Source: DATAXP01 sp036272935
Lineage (GTDB): Bacteria; Planctomycetota; Planctomycetia; Pirellulales; PNKZ01
NCBI GenBank assembly: GCA_036272935.1
Contig: DATAXP010000112.1
Coordinates: 1-40,782, forward strand
DNA length: 40,782 nt
Reading direction: 5' to 3'
The notes under the pieces: model-generated
What the model was told of the DNA's origin: nothing
The model's input: the letters and a program-made list of their open reading frames with translations, nothing else
The model's database searches: none
Part shown: positions 25,634 to 34,089 of the stretch, piece after piece
Numbering within the stretch: the first letter of the stretch is position 1
Layout of the letters: each line of letters starts with the position of its first letter
Made by a program: the position numbers and the translations under genes

Positions 25634-27064
25634 TCACTTGCCTCCCATGCTGACAGCGCGTTCGCCGTAGTCGTGCGCCGTCTGAATCGCGGAACTGACG
25701 GCAACAATCCCGTTCGTGGCTGCCAAGTTGACCAGCTTATTTGGTGCCGAATTGACGGTTCCAGAGCGTGGATTAACGCTCACCCAAAAGTTATCGAGGT
25801 CGGTGTAGTTGTTGTTGTACTGCGGGCTGACGCCGGAACTAACGCTCGTGGTGTCCGGATTGCATGGGACGCGTTCGGACTTGCCGACCAGGAGGTGGAT
25901 CAGGCCGGTAGGTTGATAAGGCTCGTAAATCCATTGCCCTAAGCTAACATTGAAGTGCTGTGAGTACACGAGGTCGATAATCCCTACCGAGTTGAAGGTA
26001 ATAATGACAGGCTGCATGTCCGGATTTGTGCCGTCTGGATTCAATCCGTTTTGAATCGACGGGCTTTGACCAAGCGGATTCGCGTGGTTCGAGAGGCCGC
26101 CAATCGCGTCGCCCGGAGCCCCATAGTAGTAGGTACTGCTATTTGTTGTGATATTCAGCACGCGCGGGTAAAGCGGCATGTTGTTGATTTCCGAGTAATT
26201 CAAGTCGATCACTACTCCGTCGGGCATTTGAATCGCACCGGCAGCCAGCTTCTGCGGTGAGCGAAGAATCTGGTATGGCACCGCGTAGCCCGCGTGCGTA
26301 GTCGTCGAGTTGTAAGTAATAAAAGGCTTCGATCCCAAGGTTGGTGGGAAAGGATTCAGCCAGGTATAACCGCCACTGCTCATCCTTCCCATCGAGCCAC
26401 TGTTCGTGGCGATTGTATACTTGTTGCTGAAGACACCGATGATCCATCCGGTTGCCGGATTGAACACTGCGCCGCTCGTTCCGGCTGCACTGGTCGCGGC
26501 GCTCAGACTGGCCACGCCCTTGCCGTCGAGCGACGCCAGTTGGTAGAGGGTATAAATCCCTGAACCGTTAATTCGGATTCGATCTCCCGAGCGAACGAGT
26601 TGCTGGCTGGTCGAACTTGATGAAGACCACGCGTCCTGGTTGCGCGCGGCCAGATTTCCGGCCAGCGACCTGCGCGATGGACAGACGACGTTGACAAAGT
26701 ACGAGCAAAGCTTCCGATTGGCGTCTGTCCAATCAGGCACCGAATAAGCTTCGATGCCCGAGTCGTAGAAATCGCCGCCATACGGTTCGGGCACTGCCGC
26801 CTGATAGACGCTTACCGATGCCTCCGGCAGACCGTTCATCTTTTCGATCCAGACGCCTGCCGAGCGACCACTCTGTATCGCCCGATTCCGCGCGGCGTTG
26901 AGCATGACGTTCAGCATCCGCGCTCCTTCCCGCAGATTTCGCCGTGTCAGCGCAGGAGAAAGCGACCGCAATGTCACGGAACTGACAATCAGCACAATGG
27001 CAACGACGACCAACAATTCAACCAGCGAAACTCCTCGCAGGCGCTCGTCGCGGAATGCTCTCAT
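25634..27064 (-). CDS. GspH/FimT-like pseudopilin
   Basis: A 476-residue protein with the class III signal ERLRG|VSLVELLVVVAIVLIVSSV and Glu at mature position 5. The following NLREGARMLNVMLNAARNRA and IQSGRSAGVWIE are typical of GspH/FimT, where a helix is followed by a first beta strand. The remainder is long and Ser/Asn/Tyr-rich with a few Cys residues; classical members have about 170-200 residues. The ATG overlaps the stop codon of the upstream pseudopilin gene (ATGA), so the two are translationally coupled. It is the third in a run of four coupled pseudopilin genes. Confidence 0.88.
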   Translation of the reverse strand: MRAFRDERLRGVSLVELLVVVAIVLIVSSVTLRSLSPALTRRNLREGARMLNVMLNAARNRAIQSGRSAGVWIEKMNGLPEASVSVYQAAVPEPYGGDFYDSGIEAYSVPDWTDANRKLCSYFVNVVCPSRRSLAGNLAARNQDAWSSSSSTSQQLVRSGDRIRINGSGIYTLYQLASLDGKGVASLSAATSAAGTSGAVFNPATGWIIGVFSNKYTIATNSGSMGRMSSGGYTWLNPFPPTLGSKPFITYNSTTTHAGYAVPYQILRSPQKLAAGAIQMPDGVVIDLNYSEINNMPLYPRVLNITTNSSTYYYGAPGDAIGGLSNHANPLGQSPSIQNGLNPDGTNPDMQPVIITFNSVGIIDLVYSQHFNVSLGQWIYEPYQPTGLIHLLVGKSERVPCNPDTTSVSSGVSPQYNNNYTDLDNFWVSVNPRSGTVNSAPNKLVNLAATNGIVAVSSAIQTAHDYGERAVSMGGK

Positions 27065-28230
27065 GGCTTGTTTCCAATCGTCTGATTATGCACGATGTTC
27101 GCGCTGGAAGGATCGATCGATGTCCCGGCCAACACGCCTTGCTGCGTCATGTAATACGGCCAACCCCGCGTCTTGCCGGAAACGCCAAAGGGGTCGCTCG
27201 TCTTTGCCGGTGAGCCTTGGGAGTTGTCCCACGCCAGGGGCAGGCTCGAACCGGAGGCGTTCGGGATGAGCGGATCAAACCCTGGCCCGCCAGAAAAGAT
27301 CAGCGGGTAAAGATTGTAGCCCGTCTCGGGGTTGCCAACCCAAGGCCATGGCCAAGGCGAAGTCGGGGTGGTCGGCTCCCAGCGATCAACACTCAAAGGG
27401 TCAAACGTGTCGTGGTTATGAGGAGGGTCTCGCGTCAGCAAGTTCATGGAATTATTGGGGTCCGCGTTTTGGCCGCCGTTGGGCGATCGGCGGGGGTCGC
27501 CCGATGGCACTGAAAACATCGGCTGCAGATCGGACACGAACCCGGCTGGCCATCGAATCCAATAGATCGGGTTGCCCCACGCGTCGGAAAACTCCTTTAG
27601 GTTGTCGACGTCGTAGTCCGATGTCTCGGTTTGTGAGATCGCCGTCGCCGTGGAGTCGGGGTCTTCGCTTCCCAACTTCACCGTCAAATACAGGCACTCT
27701 GCCGATTCGTGCATCTGCATGGCGGTCACGACGTATCCAGCGAAATTCGAGTTCCCCGCAATGCCGATTTGCGCTTGATAGTTTTTCAGATCGCCAGGCA
27801 TGTAGGAAGTAGAACCGGGAATCGTCAGGTAGCTCATGTTACCGCCGCTCGGACTTACCATCTGGATATCAGCATAACTGTCGGGCATTTCAAGGCGCAT
27901 CAACTCGCGCAACGCGCCAAGTCGTTGACGGCCGGCAATCAATTGGCTCATCGATCCAGTGCTGATCGCGCTGGTAACTGTCGTCGTGGTCATGACGTTG
28001 ATCGGTAGCCGGCGCGTCTGATACGCCTCCCACTTGGTCATGATCTGATTATGAAGTTTTGTGATCACCTGCCGCGTGCGCGCGCGCTTTGCCGTTTCGG
28101 CCGCTTGATACATCGCGCCCATCATCGCGACGAATAGCAGGCCGATAATGGCAATGACAACCATCAGTTCCACGAGCGTAAACCCGCTCGATGGATGGCG
28201 CCGCCCTGACTTGATCTGCTGCCTCCCCAT
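27061..28230 (-). CDS. GspG-like pseudopilin
   Basis: A 389-residue protein with the class III signal HPSSG|FTLVELMVVIAIIGLLFVA and Glu at mature position 5. FSDAWGNPIYWIRWPAG near the middle matches the D-x-WGNP-x-Y motif of GspG major pseudopilins. This is family knowledge plus visible sequence. It is much longer than the usual 140 residues. GGAAG lies 6 bases before the ATG, and the upstream gene ends two bases before it. The downstream FimT-like gene overlaps its stop by 4 bp. Confidence 0.88.
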   Translation of the reverse strand: MGRQQIKSGRRHPSSGFTLVELMVVIAIIGLLFVAMMGAMYQAAETAKRARTRQVITKLHNQIMTKWEAYQTRRLPINVMTTTTVTSAISTGSMSQLIAGRQRLGALRELMRLEMPDSYADIQMVSPSGGNMSYLTIPGSTSYMPGDLKNYQAQIGIAGNSNFAGYVVTAMQMHESAECLYLTVKLGSEDPDSTATAISQTETSDYDVDNLKEFSDAWGNPIYWIRWPAGFVSDLQPMFSVPSGDPRRSPNGGQNADPNNSMNLLTRDPPHNHDTFDPLSVDRWEPTTPTSPWPWPWVGNPETGYNLYPLIFSGGPGFDPLIPNASGSSLPLAWDNSQGSPAKTSDPFGVSGKTRGWPYYMTQQGVLAGTSIDPSSANIVHNQTIGNKP

Positions 28231-28232
28231 AG

Positions 28233-29366
28233 CTAACTTCCCGCAGCCTGCGATGCATCGAACATGGTGGAATCGGAAAAATTCGCCAGGTTGTCCTGTT
28301 CAAATGCGTCAAGAGGTTCGAAGCTTTGATTGCCAAGCCAATAAACTTGTCCGGTCGGCGGCAAAACCGAAAATTGTCCGGCAGCTTGTCCGACTGGCAA
28401 AACCGGAATGCGATTGGCCGGCGTGTTAACCGCATCGGAGTAGGCGCTGTCGAGCCCCGCGCAAATAATTTGGAACGAGCCGGGCTTGATCCACTGATTG
28501 ATCGAGCCGGCTACGACGCGCGTTGCCCAGGGCACCGCGTAACCCCAAGCTTGGCCCGGCACGGGCACCGACGTCCCCGACAAGGTCGGCGACGGATAGG
28601 CGTAATAGGTCGGTATGCCGACTCCGAGCAGTGGATTGACTTGGCCATACAGATTTGCGTCGAAGTACACGTAAGGAGGCGTATACATCGCTGCGTCGAG
28701 CAGTTTGGGCACATATTCAAACCAGCCGTCACCGTCAGAATCGACCAATCGCGTGTCGTCGAAATCGATGCCCGCCGTGGACCGCGCTGACGTGGCGCTC
28801 GCCGTAGGGACATCGAATTGAAAAGGGTTGGACGGATTATTGTGAAAGCCGCACAGTTTTCGCGAGCCGAGAAAGATGCCTGCGTTGGCGCTGTACGGCG
28901 TCGGCAACCCTCCCAGCCAGAACACCAGCGCCTCAGCCTGATCCATGGTGTTAATGTTCAACGCGCCGGTGGCGGTGCGATAAGTCTGGGCGATATACAA
29001 GCCGACATTGTTGTAAGTGACAGGGCCAGGCGCCGAACCGCCGCCCACCGACGGCACCGTCACGTAGCGGGGAAAAGCTCGGCGCAATGCAGTAATGAAT
29101 CGATCTTGGCGCCCTGGAATGTTGCCGGTGTGTGTCGCAAGGACGTCGCCCATGCACGGAGGATAGTCGCCGACCTTCGATTTCCAATTCTCGATCGCAT
29201 CGGAAATCTTTCCGATTTCGATCAGCGCCGCACCGGTTCGGGCGCGGATCATCGCCTGCCGCACGCCCGTTACCGCCAAGGCCATCAGCAGACCGATGAT
29301 GAAGATCGCGACCAGCAACTCAATGATGGTGTAACCCGCTCGGGTCCGGCTCGGTAACTTGCTCAT
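28233..29366 (-). CDS. GspG-like pseudopilin, first gene of the pseudopilin run
   Basis: A 377-residue protein. The ATG at 29366 is preceded by AAGGAG about 8 bases upstream; a GTG at 29375 overlaps that site and is rejected. The signal is RTRAG|YTIIELLVAIFIIGLL with Glu at mature position 5 and a less common Tyr at position 1. After the helix come IGKISDAIENWKSKVGDYPP and an Asp loop DFDDTRLVDSDGDGWFEYVP. Both resemble the detached pseudopilin at 7998-9194, as does the C-terminal EQDNLANFSDST. The next pseudopilin starts two bases after its stop. Confidence 0.88.
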   Translation of the reverse strand: MSKLPSRTRAGYTIIELLVAIFIIGLLMALAVTGVRQAMIRARTGAALIEIGKISDAIENWKSKVGDYPPCMGDVLATHTGNIPGRQDRFITALRRAFPRYVTVPSVGGGSAPGPVTYNNVGLYIAQTYRTATGALNINTMDQAEALVFWLGGLPTPYSANAGIFLGSRKLCGFHNNPSNPFQFDVPTASATSARSTAGIDFDDTRLVDSDGDGWFEYVPKLLDAAMYTPPYVYFDANLYGQVNPLLGVGIPTYYAYPSPTLSGTSVPVPGQAWGYAVPWATRVVAGSINQWIKPGSFQIICAGLDSAYSDAVNTPANRIPVLPVGQAAGQFSVLPPTGQVYWLGNQSFEPLDAFEQDNLANFSDSTMFDASQAAGS

Positions 29367-29449
29367 GCGATGCACTCCTTCCGACGCTTAGCCGCCGCGG
29401 CCACGCGGCGCCCCAGCAGGTCGTGGACTCTCCCGCTATGCTGCTTCTC

Positions 29450-30778
29450 CTACGCCAACTTCTCGATCAGGCTCACCAACGGTAGGAACAACGCGATCAC
29501 GATGAAACCCACCATGCCGCCGAGCACGACGATCAGCAGCGGCTCCAACAGGCTGATCAGGCTTTCCGTCAGCACCGCCACTTCTTCGTCGTAGTTGTCG
29601 GCAACCTTGTAGAGCATCGTGTCGAGTTCGCCGGTTTCTTCGCCGACGTCGACCATGTTCACCACCAGGTCGTCCACCACGCGCTTGTTCATCCGCATCA
29701 AGTACATCAATATGCCCACCGGTCCGGCGATGAACATGAACCAGAAGAACGCCGCCATTACCTGGAACTTTGGCCGCGAATACTCGCGCATCGGCCTGGC
29801 GATCGATTCGCCTTCGCGAATTGAGTCGTAAATCTTCATGTACATCTGCTCGAACATCCAGTTGCCGCTCGTTTCGCGGGCGATGTTCAGCGCCTCGAGA
29901 ATCGGCACGCCGCTGGCCACCAGCGTGCCCAACGTACGCGTCGTGCGGGCCACGATGTTCTTCTCGACAATCTGGCCGAAGATTGGCGCCTTGATCGTGA
30001 ACAGGTCCCAACCAGCGCGCCCCGCCTTGAACTTTCGCACCAGTTTCAGGAACAGCCAAATCGCGGTCGGGCCCAGCGGAATGGTCCACCACCAGTCAAC
30101 CACCCAGTTGCTCATCCAGATCAACCACTGGGTCATCGCCGGCAGCTCGGCATCGAAGTCGGCGAAGATCTTCACGAACGCCGGCACGATCTTCAGCATG
30201 ATGAACACCAAGATGCCGACCGCCACGCAAACCACGACGATCGGATAGACCATCGCCCCTTTCACCTTGCGCTTCAGCGACTGCGCCTTCTCCTGGAACT
30301 CGGCCAGGCGGCGCAGGATCACTTCCAGCGCACCGCCCGCCTCGCCGGCCTTGATCATGTTCACGTACAGGCGGTCGAACGCCTTGGGGCATTTGCTCAT
30401 CGCATCCGACAGCGTCGAACCGCTTTCAATGTCGTCGCAGACATCGATGAGGCTGTTCTTCAGCTTCCCGGGTTTGCACTGCCCTTCCAGAATCTTCAGC
30501 GAGCGCAGAATCGGCAGGCCGGCGTCCTGCAAGATCGACAGTTGCCGCGTGAACGCGGTGAGCGCCTTGGGGTTCACGCCGCCGAAGGCGATGCTCTTGC
30601 CCTTGCCGCCGCCCTTCTTCGCGGCGGCCGCCTTCTTGGTCTTCTTCACCGAGATTTTGGTGACGAAGTACCCCATCTGCTTGATGGTTTGTTGCGCTTC
30701 ATCTTCGTTCGCGGCGTCGATGACGTCCTTGATGTCCTTGCCCTGGGCGTTCATCGCCTCGAATTGAAAGGTAGGCAT
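29450..30778 (-). CDS. GspF/PilC inner-membrane platform protein
   Basis: A 442-residue platform protein that couples the motor ATPase to pilin insertion. An N-terminal domain is followed by a Lys/Ala/Gly linker (KKTKKAAAAKKGGGKGK, about 45-61) and two repeats of the T2SSF fold. The first repeat has FTRQLSILQDAGLPILRSL and MIKAGEAGGALEVILRRLAE. The second has RTLGTLVASGVPILEALNIA and VGEETGELDTMLYKVADNYD. Hydrophobic segments lie around residues 170-200, 225-245 and 415-437. In the second repeat an insertion of about 40 residues before the VGEETGELD motif carries an additional hydrophobic stretch at about 337-362. In most GspF proteins this loop is only a few residues. It ends 84 bp upstream of the first pseudopilin gene. 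Confidence 0.93.
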   Translation of the reverse strand: MPTFQFEAMNAQGKDIKDVIDAANEDEAQQTIKQMGYFVTKISVKKTKKAAAAKKGGGKGKSIAFGGVNPKALTAFTRQLSILQDAGLPILRSLKILEGQCKPGKLKNSLIDVCDDIESGSTLSDAMSKCPKAFDRLYVNMIKAGEAGGALEVILRRLAEFQEKAQSLKRKVKGAMVYPIVVVCVAVGILVFIMLKIVPAFVKIFADFDAELPAMTQWLIWMSNWVVDWWWTIPLGPTAIWLFLKLVRKFKAGRAGWDLFTIKAPIFGQIVEKNIVARTTRTLGTLVASGVPILEALNIARETSGNWMFEQMYMKIYDSIREGESIARPMREYSRPKFQVMAAFFWFMFIAGPVGILMYLMRMNKRVVDDLVVNMVDVGEETGELDTMLYKVADNYDEEVAVLTESLISLLEPLLIVVLGGMVGFIVIALFLPLVSLIEKLA

Positions 30779-30830
30779 AGGTGGCTCGCTCGCGCTTTTA
30801 AGCGTTGTTCTGAGTACCGAATTCCGAAAA

Positions 30831-30906
30831 CCGAATGACGAATCAATGATGAGTGTCGAATGATGAATCGGCTCGTTCCGGCTTCGTCATTCGAGCTTCG
30901 TCATTC
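30831..30906. repeat. Hairpin repeat of the GAATGACGAA type
   Basis: CCGAATGACGAATC (30831-30844) pairs with GCTTCGTCATTCG (30881-30893), and TTCGTCATTC is repeated at 30897-30906. It fills the 132-bp gap between the GspF and GspE genes. Confidence 0.6.
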
Positions 30907-30910
30907 TTTC

Positions 30911-32623
30911 TCATTCCACAATCGTCTCTCGAATTACCTCTTCCACCGTCGTCAGTCCGTTGTAGACCGCTTCCATTCCTGCGTCGCGGAGGCTCACCAT
31001 CCCGTAGGCCCGCGCCCGCTGCCGCACGTCGTCGGTACTGGCGTTGCGCATGATCATGTCGCGCAGCTCGTCGTTGATGATCATCAGTTCGAACAGTCCC
31101 AACCGCGCCTTGTATCCCGTGTTGTTGCACACCTCGCAGCCGCGGCCGCGATAGAAGTTTTTCCCCTCGATGTCCTGCGGCGTGAGCTGCAGCTCGGTGA
31201 GCATGTCGCTGGTCGGCACGGTCTCCTCCCGGCACTTCGTGCAAATCCGCCGCACCAAGCGCTGGGCCAGGATCGCCTCGACCGTGGCGGTGATCAGGAA
31301 CGGCGGCACGCCCATGTCGCGCAGGCGGGTGATCGTCCCCGGCGCGTCGTTCGTGTGCAGCGTGCTGAACACCAGGTGGCCGGTGAGCGACGCCTGCACG
31401 GCAATCTCGGCGGTCTCGGGATCGCGAATCTCGCCGACCAGAATAATGTCGGGGTCCTGCCGCAGGATTGCTCGCAGCGCCGCGGCAAACGTCACGTCGA
31501 TCGACGAGTCGATCGGCACCTGCACGATGCCGTCGATGTCGTATTCCACCGGGTCCTCGGTCGTGATCAGCTTGTCCTCGATGTTATTTAGCTCGCTCAA
31601 GGCCGAGTACAGCGTCGTCGTCTTGCCCGAGCCGGTCGGACCGGTCACCAACACAATGCCGTTGGGCTTCTCGATCACCTCGCGGAACATCCGCAGCGTC
31701 TCGGCGTTCATGCCGACCGCTTCCAGATCGAGCTTTACGACCGTGCGGTCGAGCACTCGCATGACCACGCTCTCGCCGAACATCGTCGGCAGCACGCTCA
31801 CGCGCAGGTCGACCGGATGCCCGCCGACGGTCAGCTCGATGCGGCCGTCCTGCGGCAAACGCCGCTCGGCAATATCGAGGTTCGCCATCACCTTGATGCG
31901 CGTGGTGATGGCGTCGGCCAGGTGCCGCGGCGGCGGCACCATCTCGTACAGCACGCCGTCTGCCTTGATGCGAATCTTGAACTCTTCCTCGAACGGCTCG
32001 AAGTGCATGTCGCTGGCGTGGTCCTTGATCGCCAGCAGCATCACCATGTTCAGCAGCTTCCGCACGGGGGTGCTGTCGGCCAGTGCCTCGGCGCTCGTCA
32101 GGTCGTGCGCCCCCGCCTTGCCGGCGGCCCGCAGCGCCTCGTTGAACTCTTCGTCCGACTCCATGTCTTCGAGAATCGATTCGACACTCTCGGCCGTCGA
32201 GTAGTAACGGTTGAGCGCCGCCATCACCTCTTTTTCGGTGGCCACGACCGCCCGCACCTCGTAGCCCAGGAAGTTCCGCAGCTCATCGAGGATTTGCAGC
32301 TTCTGCGGATCGCACATCGCGATGGTCAGCGTCTCGTCGCGGAACGCGATCGGCACGATGCGGTACAGTTGCGCCATCGGCTCGGTGATGTGCGACAACA
32401 CCTCGGGCGGAATCACCAGCTCGCCGATGCTGATGGTCTGCATCCCCATCTGCTCGGCCAACGCGGCAGCCAACTGGTCGTCGGTGATGAAATCCAGATC
32501 CATGGCGATCTGGCCGAACAGCACGTCGGGGCGCTTGTGCTGCTCTTCGAGCACCGTCTCGAGCTGGTCCCTGGTCAGGACCTTCATGTCGACCAGGATT
32601 TGTCCGATGCGTTTGATGGCCAT
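30911..32623 (-). CDS. GspE/PilB family assembly ATPase (MshEN domain)
   Basis: A 570-residue motor ATPase. The N-terminal MshEN-like domain (about 1-150, with LTRDQLETVLEEQ and LGYEVRAVVATEKEVMAALN) can bind c-di-GMP in some relatives. The core has the Walker A GPTGSGKTTT (about 322-331), Asp box TTEDPVEYDIDGIVQV, Walker B ILVGEIRDPETAE and His box LTGHLVFSTLHTNDAPG. The zinc tetracysteine motif is CTKC (about 459) and CEVC (about 496), which is found in assembly ATPases and not in PilT. It lies between pilT and the GspF gene on the same strand. A 113-bp gap with repeats separates it from pilT. Confidence 0.95.
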   Translation of the reverse strand: MAIKRIGQILVDMKVLTRDQLETVLEEQHKRPDVLFGQIAMDLDFITDDQLAAALAEQMGMQTISIGELVIPPEVLSHITEPMAQLYRIVPIAFRDETLTIAMCDPQKLQILDELRNFLGYEVRAVVATEKEVMAALNRYYSTAESVESILEDMESDEEFNEALRAAGKAGAHDLTSAEALADSTPVRKLLNMVMLLAIKDHASDMHFEPFEEEFKIRIKADGVLYEMVPPPRHLADAITTRIKVMANLDIAERRLPQDGRIELTVGGHPVDLRVSVLPTMFGESVVMRVLDRTVVKLDLEAVGMNAETLRMFREVIEKPNGIVLVTGPTGSGKTTTLYSALSELNNIEDKLITTEDPVEYDIDGIVQVPIDSSIDVTFAAALRAILRQDPDIILVGEIRDPETAEIAVQASLTGHLVFSTLHTNDAPGTITRLRDMGVPPFLITATVEAILAQRLVRRICTKCREETVPTSDMLTELQLTPQDIEGKNFYRGRGCEVCNNTGYKARLGLFELMIINDELRDMIMRNASTDDVRQRARAYGMVSLRDAGMEAVYNGLTTVEEVIRETIVE

Positions 32624-32631
32624 GTGCAGAA

Positions 32632-32657
32632 ATGCGGAATGCTGTATGCGAAATGCT
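32632..32657. repeat. Short tandem ATGCGGAATGCT-type repeat
   Basis: ATGCGGAATGCT (32632-32643) and ATGCGAAATGCT (32646-32657) are 11/12 identical, directly upstream of the GspE start. A further GCGGAATG follows at about 32667. Confidence 0.5.
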
Positions 32658-32680
32658 TAATGAAAGGCGGAATGATTCGG

Positions 32681-32696
32681 CGCTAAACCGCAAGCG
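32681..32696. repeat. Dispersed CGCTAAACCGCAAGCG element (copy 2 of 2)
   Basis: CGCTAAACCGCAAGCG shares 14 consecutive bases with 10128-10141. Its ends CGCT and AGCG are complementary. It lies between the pilT and GspE genes. Confidence 0.55.
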
Positions 32697-32736
32697 ACTA
32701 CACTCCCTACCGCCCTCTGCTTACTAACCCTGCTCC

Positions 32737-33840
32737 TTATCCGGCCTCCCTGGCGTCGTCGTCGAACACGCCGCGCTCGGCCTTGGCGATACGCGTGGCC
32801 AAGTCGTCGGGCATGGCGGCCTTGATCATCACTTCTTCTTTTTCCACGAGCCCGTCGCGCCACAGCTTGAACAGGTGGTCGTCGAGCAACTGCATGCCGA
32901 GCTTCGCCCCGGTCTGGATGGCCGAGTTGATGCGGAACGTCTTGTTCTCGCGGATCAGGTTGGCGATAGCGGGCGTGACCACGAGCATCTCGTACGCCGC
33001 CACGCGCCCGCCGGTCTTTTTGGGCAGCAGCGTTTGCGAGAGGATACCGATGATCGACGTCGAAAGCTGCGTGCGGATTTGTTCCTGCTGGTTCGTGGGG
33101 AACACGTCGATGATGCGGTTCACCGTTCCCTGGGCGCCGGTGGTGTGCAGCGTGCCGAAGACCACGTGGCCGGTTTCGGCCGCGGTGATGGCCGCCTCGA
33201 TCGTTTCCAGGTCGCGCATCTCGCCCACCAGGATCACGTCGGGGTCTTGCCGCAGCGCCCGGCGGATCGCCTCGCTGAACGTCGGCACATCGACGCCGAT
33301 CTCGCGCTGGTTGACCGTCGACATCTTGTGCGTGTGCTGGAACTCGATCGGGTCTTCGATCGTAATGATGTGATGGTCGACGTTCTCGTTCAGGTAGTTG
33401 ATCATGCTCGCCAGGCTGGTCGTCTTGCCCGAGCCGGTGGGTCCGGTGACCAGGAACAGGCCGCGGGGACGCATGATCAGGTCCCTGCACACCCGCGGCA
33501 GGCCGATTTCCTCCATGGCCAGGAATTTGGTGGGGATCTGCCGTAGCACCAGGCCGATATTGCCGCGCTGCTTGAACACCGACACGCGAAACCGCGCCGC
33601 GGTGCCGAACGCGAAGCCGAAGTCCGAGCTGCCAGCTTCTTGCAGCTCATTCTGGCAGCGCTCGGGCGTGATGCTCTTCATCAGGCTCACGGTGTCGTCG
33701 GACGTGAGCACCTTGGTTTCCAGGCGGCGCAGTCGGCCGTGGAGGCGCAGCACCGGCGGTTGCCCGACGGCGATATGCAGGTCGCTCGCCCCTTGGTTGA
33801 CGACCGTTTGCAGCAACTTATCGATTAGCACCGTGCCCAT
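32737..33840 (-). CDS. pilT: PilT family twitching/retraction ATPase
   Basis: A 367-residue ATPase of normal PilT length. The N-terminal PAS-like part reads GASDLHIAVGQPPVLRLHG. The core has Walker A GPTGSGKTTS (about 130-139), Asp box TIEDPIEFQHTHKMSTVNQR, Walker B VILVGEMRDLETIEAAITAA and His box GHVVFGTLHTTGAQGTVNRI. LLPKKTGGRVAAYEMLVVTPAIANLIRE-like sequence and AIQTGAKLGMQLLDDHL correspond to the PilT AIRE and AIRAG-type C-terminal motifs. No tetracysteine zinc site is present, as expected for PilT. GGGAGAG precedes the ATG. It drives fibre disassembly, which suggests that the structure made by this locus can retract like a type IV pilus. Confidence 0.95.
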   Translation of the reverse strand: MGTVLIDKLLQTVVNQGASDLHIAVGQPPVLRLHGRLRRLETKVLTSDDTVSLMKSITPERCQNELQEAGSSDFGFAFGTAARFRVSVFKQRGNIGLVLRQIPTKFLAMEEIGLPRVCRDLIMRPRGLFLVTGPTGSGKTTSLASMINYLNENVDHHIITIEDPIEFQHTHKMSTVNQREIGVDVPTFSEAIRRALRQDPDVILVGEMRDLETIEAAITAAETGHVVFGTLHTTGAQGTVNRIIDVFPTNQQEQIRTQLSTSIIGILSQTLLPKKTGGRVAAYEMLVVTPAIANLIRENKTFRINSAIQTGAKLGMQLLDDHLFKLWRDGLVEKEEVMIKAAMPDDLATRIAKAERGVFDDDAREAG

Positions 33841-33962
33841 AACGGCATGCTCTCCCTGGTGAGTTGATTATTCGGCAGCGCATTCAAGAACGGCAAACTT
33901 TGCACCCAGGTGACCAACCGGCGAACGAATTACCGAGGCATAGAGACACCGAGCGAACAAAA

Positions 33963-34037
33963 GAAACCACCGGATGAACACCGATGAAGGACGGGATTCA
34001 TTTCATCCGTGTTAATCCGTGTCGATCCGTGGTTTTC
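33963..34037. repeat. Dispersed hairpin repeat, CCACCGGATGAACACCGATG type (copy 2 of 3)
   Basis: GAAACCACCGGATGAACACC (33963-33982) and what follows pair with TTCATCCGTG-TTAATCCGTG-TCGATCCGTGGTTTTC at 34002-34037, where ATCCGTG is repeated three times. It lies in the 249-bp gap between the second GspE gene and pilT. Confidence 0.7.
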
Positions 34038-34089
34038 CCTGGCTGTCTGCTCCGTGTCTCTGTGCCTCGGTGGTCCCAAGCTTCTTCGA

